From: Thermophagus sp052400625
Lineage (GTDB): Bacteria > Bacteroidota > Bacteroidia > Bacteroidales > Marinilabiliaceae
NCBI GenBank assembly: GCA_052400625.1
Contig: JBQTGH010000007.1
Length of the DNA stretch: 64,000 nt
Strand: one strand, 5' to 3'
Positions 1-8,724 of the stretch are shown here, piece after piece. How positions within the stretch are numbered: the stretch's first letter is position 1; every line of letters begins with the position of its first letter. The notes beneath the pieces are model-generated. The model was not told the origin of the DNA and searched no databases. It saw nothing but the letters and a program-made list of their open reading frames with translations. A program made the position numbers and the translations under genes.

Positions 1-591
1 ATGTTTAACTCATCCGAGAAGATTCCGGAGGTTTTCACACGAATTGGAAATGAGAATTTTGCCATAAACGGCTTTTCTTCTCTGGAAGAAAAAAATTATG
101 TGGCAATTCCTCTAAGCGTCAGAAACAGAGTATCGGATGATTGTACCATATCTGCCGACTTGTCGGATTTTACGGAAGAATTTGATGTGGTGCTTGAAGA
201 TAAAGAACTGGAACGTTATTCAAATCTTCGTACAACGTCCTACAGCTACACGCCTACCACCATAGGCATCGAGCATGAACGGTTTGTCCTTCATTTGACG
301 CGGAAGACCACCGCACGTGTTCCTACCGGAATATTGGATGAAGAGAGCGACGCAGCAAATATTCGGGTATTCAGTAAAAATGAAACTTTAAATGTGGATA
401 TCAGCAGTCATCTGCTGAATAATCCGGCAATTTCCGGTCAGATTGAGGTGTATCATCTGAACGGTCGCAAGGTGACCAGCCGGATGGCCAATGCCGGATT
501 GAATCAAATTGAATTAGCAGGCGGCCATATATATATTGTGAGCGTTGCCTTAGGTAGCCAAATGACAATGAAGAAAGTGGCTGTTCGCTAA
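1..591 (+). CDS. C-terminal part of a large secreted protein with a T9SS type A-like sorting domain (partial)
   Basis: The reading frame is open from the first base, so the gene very likely starts upstream and only about 196 C-terminal residues are seen. The last 75 or so residues look like a type IX secretion C-terminal domain: a segment around IRVFSKNETLNVD, then GQIEVYHLNGRKV, then GGHIYIVSVALGSQ and a basic tail ending KKVAVR. In Bacteroidota this beta-sandwich tail directs cargo through the type IX secretion system and is removed at the cell surface. The rest of the visible part is low in recognisable motifs and may be beta-rich. The in-frame ATG at base 1 is probably internal. The function of the cargo cannot be told from this fragment. 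A clear intrinsic terminator follows. Confidence 0.7.
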   Translation: MFNSSEKIPEVFTRIGNENFAINGFSSLEEKNYVAIPLSVRNRVSDDCTISADLSDFTEEFDVVLEDKELERYSNLRTTSYSYTPTTIGIEHERFVLHLTRKTTARVPTGILDEESDAANIRVFSKNETLNVDISSHLLNNPAISGQIEVYHLNGRKVTSRMANAGLNQIELAGGHIYIVSVALGSQMTMKKVAVR

Positions 592-617
592 TTAACTTCA
601 TAGGGTTACTTGGGTTA

Positions 618-656
618 TTCCCTCTTTCGGCATCCCCGGAAGAGGGAATTTTTTTT
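618..656 (+). terminator. Rho-independent terminator
   Basis: A 9-bp perfect stem (TTCCCTCTT at 618-626 pairing with AAGAGGGAA at 640-648) is followed directly by a run of T. It lies 27 bases after the stop of the sorting-domain gene and separates it from the leftward tadA gene. The complementary A-run before it is missing, so it serves mainly the + strand. Confidence 0.85.
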
Positions 657-677
657 GGATCCAAAAGAAAACGAACG

Positions 678-1124
678 TTAGCGTTTGGTGGCAAAAAATT
701 GTTTTAGCAGTTGTTGACATTCTGCCTCGAGAATGCCTTCCGTCACATCGGTTCGTGGGTGGATGGGCGAAGGCGTTAATCTTTGATAACCTCTTTTCTC
801 ATCTTTGGCCCCTATAACGATACGTCCTATTTGTGCCCAATTAAGGGCGCCGGCACACATGGCACAGGGCTCCAGGGTGACGTACAACGTGCAGTTGGGA
901 AGATATTTGCTGCCCAACTGTTCCGATGCTGCAGTAATGGCCAGCATCTCGGCATGAGCGGTGACATCATTGAGCGTCTCGGTCATATTGTGTGCTCCGG
1001 CAATAAGGGTCCCTTCGCTCACGACTACTGCGCCCACGGGAACCTCGTCTTTGGCTAATGCTTCTTTTGCCTGGCGTAAGGCTTGTTGCATAAAATACTG
1101 GTCGGTAAAATCAATCTTTCCCAT
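678..1124 (-). CDS. tadA: tRNA adenosine(34) deaminase
   Basis: A 148-residue zinc-dependent deaminase of the cytidine/deoxycytidylate deaminase fold. The HAE motif is at residues 57-59 (His zinc ligand and catalytic Glu) and PCAMC at 86-90 supplies the two zinc cysteines (C87, C90). In bacteria TadA converts A34 of tRNA-Arg(ACG) to inosine in the cytoplasm. The length fits the family. The ATG at 1122-1124 gives the usual N-terminus, just ahead of the FMQQALRQAKEA helix. It is a single gene, convergent with the gene before it and divergent from aspS. Guanine deaminases share the same motifs, but the overall pattern fits TadA best. Confidence 0.9.
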   Translation of the reverse strand: MGKIDFTDQYFMQQALRQAKEALAKDEVPVGAVVVSEGTLIAGAHNMTETLNDVTAHAEMLAITAASEQLGSKYLPNCTLYVTLEPCAMCAGALNWAQIGRIVIGAKDEKRGYQRLTPSPIHPRTDVTEGILEAECQQLLKQFFATKR

Positions 1125-1445
1125 TCAATAAGCTTTTGAAATGAATTTGTAAAGGTAATTTTTTTGAAATGCCGGGAAGAACGGTTGGTGACGAGTTGAT
1201 TGTTTTTGGCGACTCCCCAACTCCAAGTTAACGCTTTTCGGCCATTCCCGGGTTTTCGATTGCCTCCTGGTGCTTAGATGGAAGCGCTTAAAATCGATAA
1301 ATCGAAAAATCTATCGCTTATAACAGTGACCTTTTTTCCAAGCAGTGCCGTTGGTTTCTTTTTTTCTTTATATTTTCGCAAAGATATTGCAAAATCAAAA
1401 TTAGTGGACCCGGGGGCACAATTACCCTCATAAAAATAAAGAATA
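1125..1445. other. Divergent intergenic region between tadA and aspS
   Basis: This 321-base spacer holds no convincing gene. It should carry promoters for both flanking genes. A TTG at 1351-1353 and a TATTTTCG at 1371-1378 resemble a degenerate -33/-7 pair for aspS with a spacing of 17. On the minus strand TACCTTTA (near 1150) could be the -7 of tadA. The stretch 1292-1318 repeats short ATCGATAAATCG-like words. The small antisense frames here look accidental. Confidence 0.4.
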
Positions 1446-3200
1446 ATGTATAGAACACATACTTGCGGAGAATTGAGATTGTCTGATGTCAACAAAACGG
1501 TAACCTTGAGCGGATGGATTCAGCGTGTCCGAAATCTTGGTGGGATGACTTTTATTGATCTTCGTGACCGTTACGGAATTACTCAGTTGGTGGTCAATGG
1601 TGAGGAAGAGGATGAGCTGAATCAACAGGTGAAGGCGCTTGGACGCGAGTATGTGGTGCAGGTGGAGGGCAAGGTGGCCGAGCGAAGCAGCAAAAACAAT
1701 AAAATTCCAACCGGCGACATTGAAATTCTTTTGGATTCGTTGAAAGTTCTTAATTCAGCAGACTTACCGCCTTTCACCATTGAAGATGAAACCGACGGCG
1801 GCGAAGAGCTGCGCATGAAATACAGATATCTGGATTTGCGTCGAAATCCTGTTCGGAAAGCTCTGGAATTGAGACATCGGATGGCGCTCGAAGTACGTAA
1901 GTATCTTAATGATCAACATTTTATTGAAATAGAGACGCCGGTGTTGATGAAATCTACCCCGGAAGGTGCACGCGATTTCGTGGTTCCTTCGCGCATGAAT
2001 CTCGGACAATTTTATGCCTTGCCTCAGTCGCCCCAGGTGTTTAAACAACTTCTGATGGTGGGTGGTTTTGACCGTTATTTTCAGATTGTAAAATGTTTCA
2101 GAGATGAAGACCTGCGAGCCGATCGTCAGCCGGAGTTTACCCAGATTGATTGCGAAATGTCGTTTGTGGAACAGGAAGATGTGTTGAATACTTTTGAGGG
2201 CATGACCAAACACCTTTTTAAGATGATTCGTGAGGTGGAGTTTGAGGGTGACTTTCCGAGAATGCCCTATGCCGATGCCATGAACTATTATGGAACCGAC
2301 AAGCCGGATATCCGCTTTGGGATGCGATTTGTTGACCTTACCGAAAATGCGTCCAATAAAGGTTTCAGGGTTTTTGATGATGCGGAATATGTTGGCGCCA
2401 TTTGCGCCGAGGGATGCGCCGGATACAGCCGGAAAGAACTGGATCAGCTGACCGACTTTGTCAGGAAACCTCAGGTGGGTGCCAAAGGATTGGTATATGT
2501 CAAATATAATGACGATGGTTCCTTTAAAACTTCAGTAGATAAGTTTTTCTCGCAAGATGATTTTAAAGCCTGGTGTGACCTGTGCGGTGCCAAACCCGGA
2601 GATTTATTGCTGATCCTTGCCGGGGCGCGAAAAAACACCCTTACGGCCCTTGGCGAATTAAGACTGGAAATGGGAAATCGTTTGGGACTCCGCGATAAAA
2701 ATAAATTTGCTCCCCTCTGGGTGGTTGATTTTCCGTTGCTCGAATGGGATGAGGACTCGAAACGGTTTTATGCCATGCACCATCCCTTCACCTCACCTAA
2801 GGAAGAAGATGTTGAACTGCTTGATTCCGACCCGGGAGCCGTAAGAGCCAATGCCTATGATTTGGTTATTAACGGAGTAGAAATCGGAGGCGGATCCATT
2901 CGGATTCATAATGATCTTTTGCAGCAAAAGATGTTTAAAGTTTTGGGCTTCACCGAAGAGGAGGCCGAAAAACAATTTGGCTTCCTGATGAATGCCTTTA
3001 AATACGGAGCCCCTCCACATGGTGGTGTGGCCTTTGGTTTTGATCGTTGGGTCTCTTTGTTTGCCGGGGTGGATTCCATCCGAGAGGTGATTGCTTTCCC
3101 TAAAAACAATGCTGGACGGGATATTATGAATGATGCTCCTTCTTCTATCAGCAAAGAGCAACTCGATGAGTTGGGAATAGCCATTAAGGATCATGAATAG
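1446..3200 (+). CDS. aspS: Aspartate--tRNA ligase
   Basis: A 584-residue class II aminoacyl-tRNA synthetase that charges tRNA-Asp with aspartate. The N-terminal OB-fold anticodon-binding domain (about residues 1-105) contains GWIQRVRNLGGMTFIDLRDR. The catalytic core follows, with motif 2 near FRDEDLRADRQPEFTQID and motif 3 near GFDRWV close to the C-terminus. The bacterial GAD insertion lies roughly at residues 280-410. The length fits bacterial AspRS. Whether it is discriminating or also charges tRNA-Asn cannot be told. The ATG at 1446 follows an A/T-rich stretch without a Shine-Dalgarno sequence, as is usual in this phylum. The stop codon lies inside a 30-bp perfect palindrome. Confidence 0.97.
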   Translation: MYRTHTCGELRLSDVNKTVTLSGWIQRVRNLGGMTFIDLRDRYGITQLVVNGEEEDELNQQVKALGREYVVQVEGKVAERSSKNNKIPTGDIEILLDSLKVLNSADLPPFTIEDETDGGEELRMKYRYLDLRRNPVRKALELRHRMALEVRKYLNDQHFIEIETPVLMKSTPEGARDFVVPSRMNLGQFYALPQSPQVFKQLLMVGGFDRYFQIVKCFRDEDLRADRQPEFTQIDCEMSFVEQEDVLNTFEGMTKHLFKMIREVEFEGDFPRMPYADAMNYYGTDKPDIRFGMRFVDLTENASNKGFRVFDDAEYVGAICAEGCAGYSRKELDQLTDFVRKPQVGAKGLVYVKYNDDGSFKTSVDKFFSQDDFKAWCDLCGAKPGDLLLILAGARKNTLTALGELRLEMGNRLGLRDKNKFAPLWVVDFPLLEWDEDSKRFYAMHHPFTSPKEEDVELLDSDPGAVRANAYDLVINGVEIGGGSIRIHNDLLQQKMFKVLGFTEEEAEKQFGFLMNAFKYGAPPHGGVAFGFDRWVSLFAGVDSIREVIAFPKNNAGRDIMNDAPSSISKEQLDELGIAIKDHE

Positions 3201-3222
3201 AGCATGATCATGCTCTATTCAT
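3193..3222. repeat. 30-bp perfect palindrome across the aspS stop codon
   Basis: ATGAATAGAGCATGA at 3193-3207 is followed at once by its exact reverse complement at 3208-3222, with no spacer. The aspS TAG stop (3198-3200) is inside the left arm. No T-run follows, so it is not a classic terminator. Read on the minus strand the words CGGATGAAT and AGAGCATGA resemble the edge of the interspersed element described at 7746 and 16535, so it may be a remnant of that family. Confidence 0.7.
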
Positions 3223-3312
3223 CCGAACGTAAGAACTATTTATTCTGGGTTGAACGATAGATTGGCGGGGGGCCTCCGGTTGCATAATTAGGGTAATTGG
3301 AGGTTCGAAATT

Positions 3313-3420
3313 GAATCTAAATTTTTTTAGGTCGAAAACCATTGGCTGAAATCGAATCTAAAATTTTTCAGGTCGAAAATCATCGGCTGAAATTGAATCT
3401 AAAATTTTTTAGGTCGAAAA
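3313..3420. repeat. Tandem repeat, 41-bp unit, about 2.6 copies
   Basis: Units start at 3313, 3354 and 3395 (exact period 41). Each begins GAATCTAAA, then a T-run, then AGGTCGAAAA or CAGGTCGAAAA, and ends CGGCTGAAAT or TGGCTGAAAT. The third copy breaks off after the GGTCGAAAA word. The rest of the spacer 3223-3718 contains no convincing gene; a 26-codon frame at 3509 has no support. Confidence 0.85.
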
Positions 3421-3605
3421 ACAGCTTCCAAGACCAATTCTTAAACTTTGAAAAGGATTGCAGGTAAATCGGTTTTTGTGCATTGGAGAGTGGAAGCGGT
3501 ATTCTTAGATGAAAAAATTAATGGCTATCGGACTATGTGACTGGTCGGAACATTCTGGGACGATAGATGAAACAATGGTTAAATGCTAAGCGGCTTTCCA
3601 TAAAG

Positions 3606-3645
3606 AAAAGGCTGTCCGAAAATCAACGGGCAGCCTTTTGTATTT
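3606..3645 (-). terminator. Intrinsic terminator between aspS and the acyltransferase gene
   Basis: AAAAGGCTG at 3606-3614 pairs with CAGCCTTTT at 3631-3639, and the stem can extend inward with CCG/CGG. The A and T runs on the two sides make it bidirectional. It is closest to, and probably mainly used by, the leftward gene whose stop is at 3719. Confidence 0.75.
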
Positions 3646-3718
3646 TCTTTGATTGAGGGATTCAATGATGTTTATTTAGACCCCGGATAGGATCTTCCCA
3701 TCTGGGGTGTTGAGACGA

Positions 3719-4885
3719 TTATCCTAAAACCGATTTTCCCAGTAGTTCCCGTTTGTTGGCAACGGGGTTGGCGTACATTTCGTAAAGCGTACGACGCAGA
3801 AATTCTTTATCGCCCTCATCAATTCGATTGAGATGTTCATCGATATAATTCAGGAAAGTCTCTTTTTCTTGCGGGGTGTATTTCTCGCGGTATTCATTGC
3901 CGGGGTTAAGCATGTCCCAGGCAATAAGGTTGCCGGGCCAAAGCTTGTAATTTTCATGAACGTGCTCATCAATTAACCGGGCAAGATATTCAAACTTCTC
4001 ATTCTTATTTTGCACGTTTTTTATTTTGTCGAACTCATTGCCGCAAATGGGTCGACCGAACGCAAAATGAACGCGACCTTTTCTGCCCCGAAGCCCTGTT
4101 CCCATGTGTTTGAGGTCGTCGGCGGCCGTTTTTGTATAATCGGGGTTGTCGCGTTTGTGTAGAAATTCGAGTGCTTTAAGATAGTCGCAAGGGTCATATT
4201 CGTAAGATATGGATACCGGCACGATTTTTAGTTCTTTGAAGTTCTCGGCAACGGCATCCTTCTTGCCACTGATGTTTAACATCTTTAATAGGCTGAGCTG
4301 GGTTCTGTCGTTTCCATCTTTTGACCGGCCTTCACGTTGTGCAATCCAGATGCTGTGCCCCACATTGGTAATGGTGTGTCGGATATATTTTGAGAGGAGG
4401 GTGGAATTTTCCATCATTTGACGCACCGGAAGGTTTCTTTTCACAATAAAGGTTTTATTGAGTTTCACCAAATCGGTGATCCAGGGATAGATTAGCAGAT
4501 TGTCGCCGATGGCAATTTCGGTTGTGTCAAACCCTTGCTCAAAAAGAATGATGTTGAGGATGGCCGGATCAAGGATGATATCTCTATGGTTGGAAATATA
4601 AAGATAGGCTTGGTCCGGATGGAGATTTTCAAGTCCTTCGGAGGTAACCCCTTTGGTTGTATTCTTGATGACTTCTTTTACATACGGAGAAATAACTTCC
4701 TGCTGAAATTGCCGAATGCTTTTGATTTGCATCATATTGTTAAGGAATTTCTGAGGAGGCAATTCAGGATAAAGAAAACCGAGAAGTTCGATGAAGGAGG
4801 TTTCTTTTTTTAACCGTTCAAATACCTGTTGAATTTCATGGTCCTGATAAGGACGTATCGATTCAAAATCCAGTTCTTTGGTCAT
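3719..4885 (-). CDS. PlsC/PlsB-like glycerophosphate acyltransferase family protein
   Basis: A 388-residue protein with the acyltransferase signature blocks: SNHRDIILDP near residues 97-106 (block I, with His and Asp), FIVKRN further on (block II-like), and REGRSKDG (block III, EGxS). Such enzymes move an acyl chain from acyl-ACP or acyl-CoA to a hydroxyl or amine on a lipid precursor at the inner face of the membrane. No transmembrane segment is obvious, and the protein is longer than ordinary PlsC (about 240 residues). It may be a glycerol-3-phosphate acyltransferase variant; the substrate cannot be assigned. It stands alone, with a terminator downstream. Confidence 0.7.
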   Translation of the reverse strand: MTKELDFESIRPYQDHEIQQVFERLKKETSFIELLGFLYPELPPQKFLNNMMQIKSIRQFQQEVISPYVKEVIKNTTKGVTSEGLENLHPDQAYLYISNHRDIILDPAILNIILFEQGFDTTEIAIGDNLLIYPWITDLVKLNKTFIVKRNLPVRQMMENSTLLSKYIRHTITNVGHSIWIAQREGRSKDGNDRTQLSLLKMLNISGKKDAVAENFKELKIVPVSISYEYDPCDYLKALEFLHKRDNPDYTKTAADDLKHMGTGLRGRKGRVHFAFGRPICGNEFDKIKNVQNKNEKFEYLARLIDEHVHENYKLWPGNLIAWDMLNPGNEYREKYTPQEKETFLNYIDEHLNRIDEGDKEFLRRTLYEMYANPVANKRELLGKSVLG

Positions 4886-5094
4886 TTTTGACTTTTTGAT
4901 TTACAGACAAAATTACTTAAACAAGCCGGTTTTTAAAATAAACAGCTCTATTAATTTAAAATAGATTATCAAAATTACGGACAAAGATTGATGAAAGGTA
5001 GCCGTAATTTTGACAATTTGTATTTTTAGGGTTGAAATTTCTTGATCTTAAATCGTTGGCATATAATTTATTGTCAATGTTTAAGGGGGAATAT

Positions 5095-6489
5095 TTATGG
5101 CTTTTGAGTGCCTGGAACAGGCATGCCAATGAGGGTTGCCTGGGTGGCCTCTACAATTTTGACGTTGGCCACATCGCCAACCTTATAGCCTGCCCTGGGG
5201 AATACCACCACTTTGTTTTGGGAGGTGCGTCCCACAAATTCTTCTTTCGACTTTTTGGAAATATTTTCAATCAGTACCTCAAAAGTTTTTCCGATATCTT
5301 TTTGGTTACTTTGGAGTGACAACTGATTTTGTAACTCAATAATTTCGTTGAGTCGTCGGCTTTTGACATCGGGAGGAACGTCGTCGGGGAGTTTTTTTTC
5401 AGCAAAGGTTCCCGGGCGTTCGGAGTATTTAAACATGTAGGCCATGTCAAAACCGGCCCATTTCATCAGTTCGAGGGTTTGCCGGTGATCTTCTTCTGTT
5501 TCTGAATGGAAGCCGCTCAAGATATCTGTTGATAGTCCGCAACCGGGTAATAGGTTTCGAATGGCTTCAATTCTGTTTTTGTAATCTTCGGCAGAATATT
5601 TTCTGTTCATTAGTTTCAACATTCTGCTCGACCCCGATTGCAAAGGCAAATGGATGTGTTTGCAAAGATTGTTGTGGCGGGCCATCACTTGGAGGGTTTC
5701 GTCACTCATATCTTTGGGGTGCGAGGTGGTGAATCGGATTCTTGTTTCGGGGAAGTGGCCGGCCAGAAAATCCAACAATTGCGAAAAGTTCATTTTCGAT
5801 TTCTGATCTTCAAAGCGATAAGAGTTGACATTCTGCCCTAACAAGGTGATTTCTTTATAGCCTTTAGCCACAAGATCTTTTATTTCCTGATTAATGCTGA
5901 GCGGATCTCTGCTACGTTCTCGGCCTCTGGTGTAAGGTACTACGCAATAGGTGCAGAAGTTATTGCATCCGCGCATAATGCTGACGAACGCCGATATGTT
6001 GTTGGGACCAAGTCGTTTGGGGATGATGTCCCGATAGGTTTGTGTTTTTGAAAGCTCTACATTGATCGCTTTTTGACCTTGTTCGGTCATATTTACCAGA
6101 TTGGGAAGATCAAGATAGGCGTCGGGTCCGGCAACCAGATCCACCCCTTCTTCCAAAAGCTCTTCTTTGGCCCGTTCGGCCATGCATCCGATAACTCCCA
6201 AAATCAGCCGGGGGTTTTTCTTTTTCAGTGCTTTAAATTCTCTGATACGACCCAGAACACGTTGTTCCGCATTTTCCCGTATCGAGCAGGTATTAATAAA
6301 TATTGCATTGGCTCCGGCAACGTCGGGGGTTGTTTCGTATCCATTCATTTGCATGATGGATGCTACCACTTCACTATCGGCAATATTCATTTGACAACCA
6401 TACGTTTCGATGTATAGCTTTTTGTCGTCGTCGTGGTTGGTGAGAATGGCTTCACCGGTTTCAATGCTATTTAGTTCGCTGTTTTTCAT
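5095..6489 (-). CDS. miaB: tRNA-2-methylthio-N6-dimethylallyladenosine synthase (MiaB)
   Basis: A 464-residue radical-SAM methylthiotransferase. The N-terminal UPF0004 domain begins at YIETYGCQMNIADSE and carries three cysteines for an auxiliary Fe-S cluster (YGCQMN, NTCSIRE, IGCMAE). The radical-SAM core has the CxxxCxxC motif in RGCNNFCTYCVVPYTRGRE. A C-terminal TRAM domain begins near ENISKKSKEEFVGRTSQ. It methylthiolates i6A37 in tRNAs reading UNN codons. Length and motifs place it in MiaB rather than RimO or MtaB. It is transcribed leftward as a single gene. The intergenic regions on either side (about 240 and 210 bases) show nothing else clear. Confidence 0.95.
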   Translation of the reverse strand: MKNSELNSIETGEAILTNHDDDKKLYIETYGCQMNIADSEVVASIMQMNGYETTPDVAGANAIFINTCSIRENAEQRVLGRIREFKALKKKNPRLILGVIGCMAERAKEELLEEGVDLVAGPDAYLDLPNLVNMTEQGQKAINVELSKTQTYRDIIPKRLGPNNISAFVSIMRGCNNFCTYCVVPYTRGRERSRDPLSINQEIKDLVAKGYKEITLLGQNVNSYRFEDQKSKMNFSQLLDFLAGHFPETRIRFTTSHPKDMSDETLQVMARHNNLCKHIHLPLQSGSSRMLKLMNRKYSAEDYKNRIEAIRNLLPGCGLSTDILSGFHSETEEDHRQTLELMKWAGFDMAYMFKYSERPGTFAEKKLPDDVPPDVKSRRLNEIIELQNQLSLQSNQKDIGKTFEVLIENISKKSKEEFVGRTSQNKVVVFPRAGYKVGDVANVKIVEATQATLIGMPVPGTQKP

Positions 6490-6595
6490 ATCGAAAATAA
6501 TCTGGGCGCTAATTTACGGTTTATGGATGGTTTGCCCAAGTGATTGTATCATAGAAGGATTGGTTGGTTGTTTGTAAGTTGAATAGAATCAGTGG

Positions 6596-6627
6596 TTTGT
6601 GTGATTTTTTTGTTTTTCGTAAATTTG
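6596..6627 (+). promoter_or_regulatory. Bacteroidota-type promoter for the YebC-family gene
   Basis: TTTG at 6596-6599 and TAAATTTG at 6620-6627 match the -33 and -7 consensus of the phylum (TTTG, TAnnTTTG) with a 20-base spacer. The start codon is about 100 bases downstream, leaving a leader of about 95 nucleotides. Confidence 0.65.
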
Positions 6628-6728
6628 CAACCCTCTTTCCCGTCAGGGATTGTATGCGAAAGGTTGAGAGCAATATTTTTCAGAAGTTAAAAAAACAAAA
6701 TTCTAAAAATTAAAAAACTATCTGATAT

Positions 6729-7481
6729 ATGGCAGGACATAGTAAATGGGCTAATATTAAACATCGAAAAGGAGCTCAGGATGCCAAAAGAGCCAAGATG
6801 TTTACGCGGATAACGAAAGAGATACAAGTAGCGGCCAAAGAAGGTGGTCCCGACCCGGAGAGTAACCCCCGGCTTAGGTTGGCCATTCAGAACGCACGCT
6901 CGGTCAATATGCCCAAAGATAACATCAAAAGGGCCATTGCCAAGGCTTCGGAGGCAGGAGGCGACAGCTATCAGGAGATTACATTTGAGGGGTATGGGCC
7001 CGGAGGCGTGGCGGTCTTTTTGGAGTGCATGACCGATAATAACAACCGTACGGTGAGTGCTGTCCGGTCTATCTTTAATAAAAGAGGGGGAAGTATGGGA
7101 ACCAATGGATCATTGAGCTTCCTTTTCGAACAAAAAGGGGTGTTCCAAATTGTCAAGAATGATGATATGGATCTGGAAGCGCTGGAATTGGAACTTATTG
7201 ATGCCGGAGCTCAGGAAATTGAAATGGAGGAGGAATTGGTTATTGTGACCACCGCAAAGGAAGATTTTGGGTCGGTTCAGAAAAAATTGGACCAATTGGG
7301 TGTTCAGGTGGAAAATGCCGGCCTGCAAAGGGTGCCCAATACTTATAAAGAGGCAGATCTTAATACGGCCAAAAAATTTCTGCGCATGATCGACGATTTT
7401 GAAGACAACGATGATGTGCAAAATGTCTATCATAATTTGGATATGACCGACGAACTTGCAAAATCGCTTGAATCTGAATAA
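6729..7481 (+). CDS. YebC/PmpR family DNA-binding regulatory protein (TACO1 family)
   Basis: A 250-residue protein with the invariant N-terminus MAGHSKWANIKHRKGAQDAK, which marks this widely conserved family. YebC/PmpR proteins have been described as DNA-binding regulators and, more recently, as factors that help ribosomes through difficult sequences; the mitochondrial TACO1 relative is a translational activator. The core has the three-domain family pattern, with GPGGVAVFLECMTDNNNRT in the middle. The acidic C-terminal region (about residues 215-250, DDFEDNDDVQNVYHNLDM) is typical. The gene has its own promoter. It is not possible to say which role it plays here. Confidence 0.93.
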   Translation: MAGHSKWANIKHRKGAQDAKRAKMFTRITKEIQVAAKEGGPDPESNPRLRLAIQNARSVNMPKDNIKRAIAKASEAGGDSYQEITFEGYGPGGVAVFLECMTDNNNRTVSAVRSIFNKRGGSMGTNGSLSFLFEQKGVFQIVKNDDMDLEALELELIDAGAQEIEMEEELVIVTTAKEDFGSVQKKLDQLGVQVENAGLQRVPNTYKEADLNTAKKFLRMIDDFEDNDDVQNVYHNLDMTDELAKSLESE

Positions 7482-7620
7482 GAAAGTGAAGGGTCGATGC
7501 AACCTCTTGGCCATCTGAAACGTATTAAAGTGAGAGATTTAAGGTGCGAAAAATTATATCCGGAGAGCAGCGGGAAAAGAATCTCACATTCGCAGCCTTA
7601 TTGATATTGATGATGTGAAA

Positions 7621-7650
7621 GGGGTGTGACAAGCGCGCTTGTCACACGCC
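7621..7650. repeat. GC-rich palindrome downstream of the YebC-family gene
   Basis: GTGTGACAAGCG at 7624-7635 is followed without spacer by its exact complement at 7636-7647; with one mismatch the pairing extends to 7621-7650. No T-run follows, so it is not a standard terminator. It may be a protein-binding site or an RNA 3'-end stabiliser. It sits between the end of the gene and the interspersed element. Confidence 0.65.
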
Positions 7651-7676
7651 GTTTCTGTCTTACGGGAAAAGTAAAA

Positions 7677-7850
7677 GTATAAACGTTGGTTATGCGAGTC
7701 TTTCCATTGTTCGGGAGACAATAACTCAGATAAAACGATATACGAATGAAACGAGCATGACGATGTAGGTTTATCACCAAAGAGAATGTATAAACCCTGC
7801 GTGATGCGAGTTCCATCAGATCAATAAAATAGATAAACTTTATACGGATG
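7677..7850 (+). repeat. Interspersed start-codon-bearing element, copy A (one and a half units)
   Basis: The full unit runs from ATGAAACGAGCATGAC at 7746 to TATACGGATGAAACG at 7841-7853, 102 bases between the two ATGs. A partial, slightly longer unit (GTATAAACG at 7677, TATGCGAG at 7691, TATACGAATGAAACG at 7740) precedes it head to tail. Shared words with the other copies are GAGCATGAC, GTATAAAC, ATGCGAGTTCCATC and TATACGGATGAAA. The ATG at the 3' edge is the start codon of the usp gene. Together with the palindrome, this fills the 7482-7847 spacer, where no other gene is seen. Confidence 0.8.
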
Positions 7851-8687
7851 AAACGAATACTTGTTCCCATCGATTTTTCTGATAATTCAGTTTTTGCGCT
7901 GCAGGTGGCCGTAGATCTTTCCAATCAGCTTCAGGCTGCAGTGAGAATAATTCATGTTCAGACCGGGCAAAAATATGCGCCTGAGTTTTTAGGCGATAAT
8001 CCAGAAGCACGAGTGTTGGGTCAGTCGAGGAAGTGGCTGGATCTGCTCATTGAAAAGTTTTTGCCGAAATATCACGTGGAAGGAGGAGAGTTTGATTACA
8101 AGGTGCGTGAGGGCAATGTGGTACGGGAAATAACCAACCAGGCCCGGTATGACGATGCTTCACTTATTATTGTGGGGACTCATGGAATCTCCGGTGTTGA
8201 AGAAAAATGGCTGGGTAGCAATGCCTATCGCTTGGTATCCCATGCGCCCTGTCCTGTTCTCACCATCCGCAAAGATATGAGATGGGCAGCCCCACATAAT
8301 ATAGTGCTTCCCATCGACCACCATAAGCTGACACGTAAGATCGTTCCCGTGGTGGCCGGTTTAGGTAAGTTGCTGAAAGCTGAAATAAGCATCATATCTC
8401 TGCAGAAAAAATCCAAATGGTTAGTGCCGGGAAGAAGCGATATCTATGCCATCCAAGCCGAACGATATGTCAGAAATAACACTTCTCTGAAGGCCAGTGT
8501 GATAAAATTTAAATGGGGTGGTGATGTGAAAAATATATTGGAACTTGCCCACCAAAAGTCGGCCACCGTCATCGCCATTCACCTGAATAAATCTGCGGAT
8601 CCCTTTGATAGTTTTTTCCGGCCTTTCGCCAATGAATTGCTTAACATTTCAGATATCCCCGTTCTTGTTGTGCCTGTTAAGGAATAA
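7848..8687 (+). CDS. Universal stress protein, two tandem UspA domains
   Basis: A 279-residue cytoplasmic protein. The first domain starts MKRILVPIDFSDNS and contains the nucleotide-binding signature G-x2-G-x9-G-S (in GTHGISGVEEKWLGSNA, about residues 108-124). The second domain starts near residue 150 (NIVLPIDHHKLT) and ends SDIPVLVVPVKE; its signature is degenerate, so it may not bind ATP. Tandem Usp proteins of this size are common in Bacteroidota; roles in stress survival are general and unspecific. The start codon is the ATG contributed by the interspersed element. The following SPOR gene is 37 bases downstream and may be cotranscribed. Confidence 0.9.
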   Translation: MKRILVPIDFSDNSVFALQVAVDLSNQLQAAVRIIHVQTGQKYAPEFLGDNPEARVLGQSRKWLDLLIEKFLPKYHVEGGEFDYKVREGNVVREITNQARYDDASLIIVGTHGISGVEEKWLGSNAYRLVSHAPCPVLTIRKDMRWAAPHNIVLPIDHHKLTRKIVPVVAGLGKLLKAEISIISLQKKSKWLVPGRSDIYAIQAERYVRNNTSLKASVIKFKWGGDVKNILELAHQKSATVIAIHLNKSADPFDSFFRPFANELLNISDIPVLVVPVKE

Positions 8688-8724
8688 AAATTGTATTTTT
8701 ACCGTCCAAAGAGACGTTAAAACT

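Noticed and set aside
1274..1495. 73-codon minus-strand frame before and across the aspS start
   Set aside because: Overlaps a certain gene and has no motif; a shadow frame.
3509..3589. 26-codon frame ATGAAAAAATTAATGGC in the aspS downstream spacer
   Set aside because: Too short, no signal for translation and no recognisable product.
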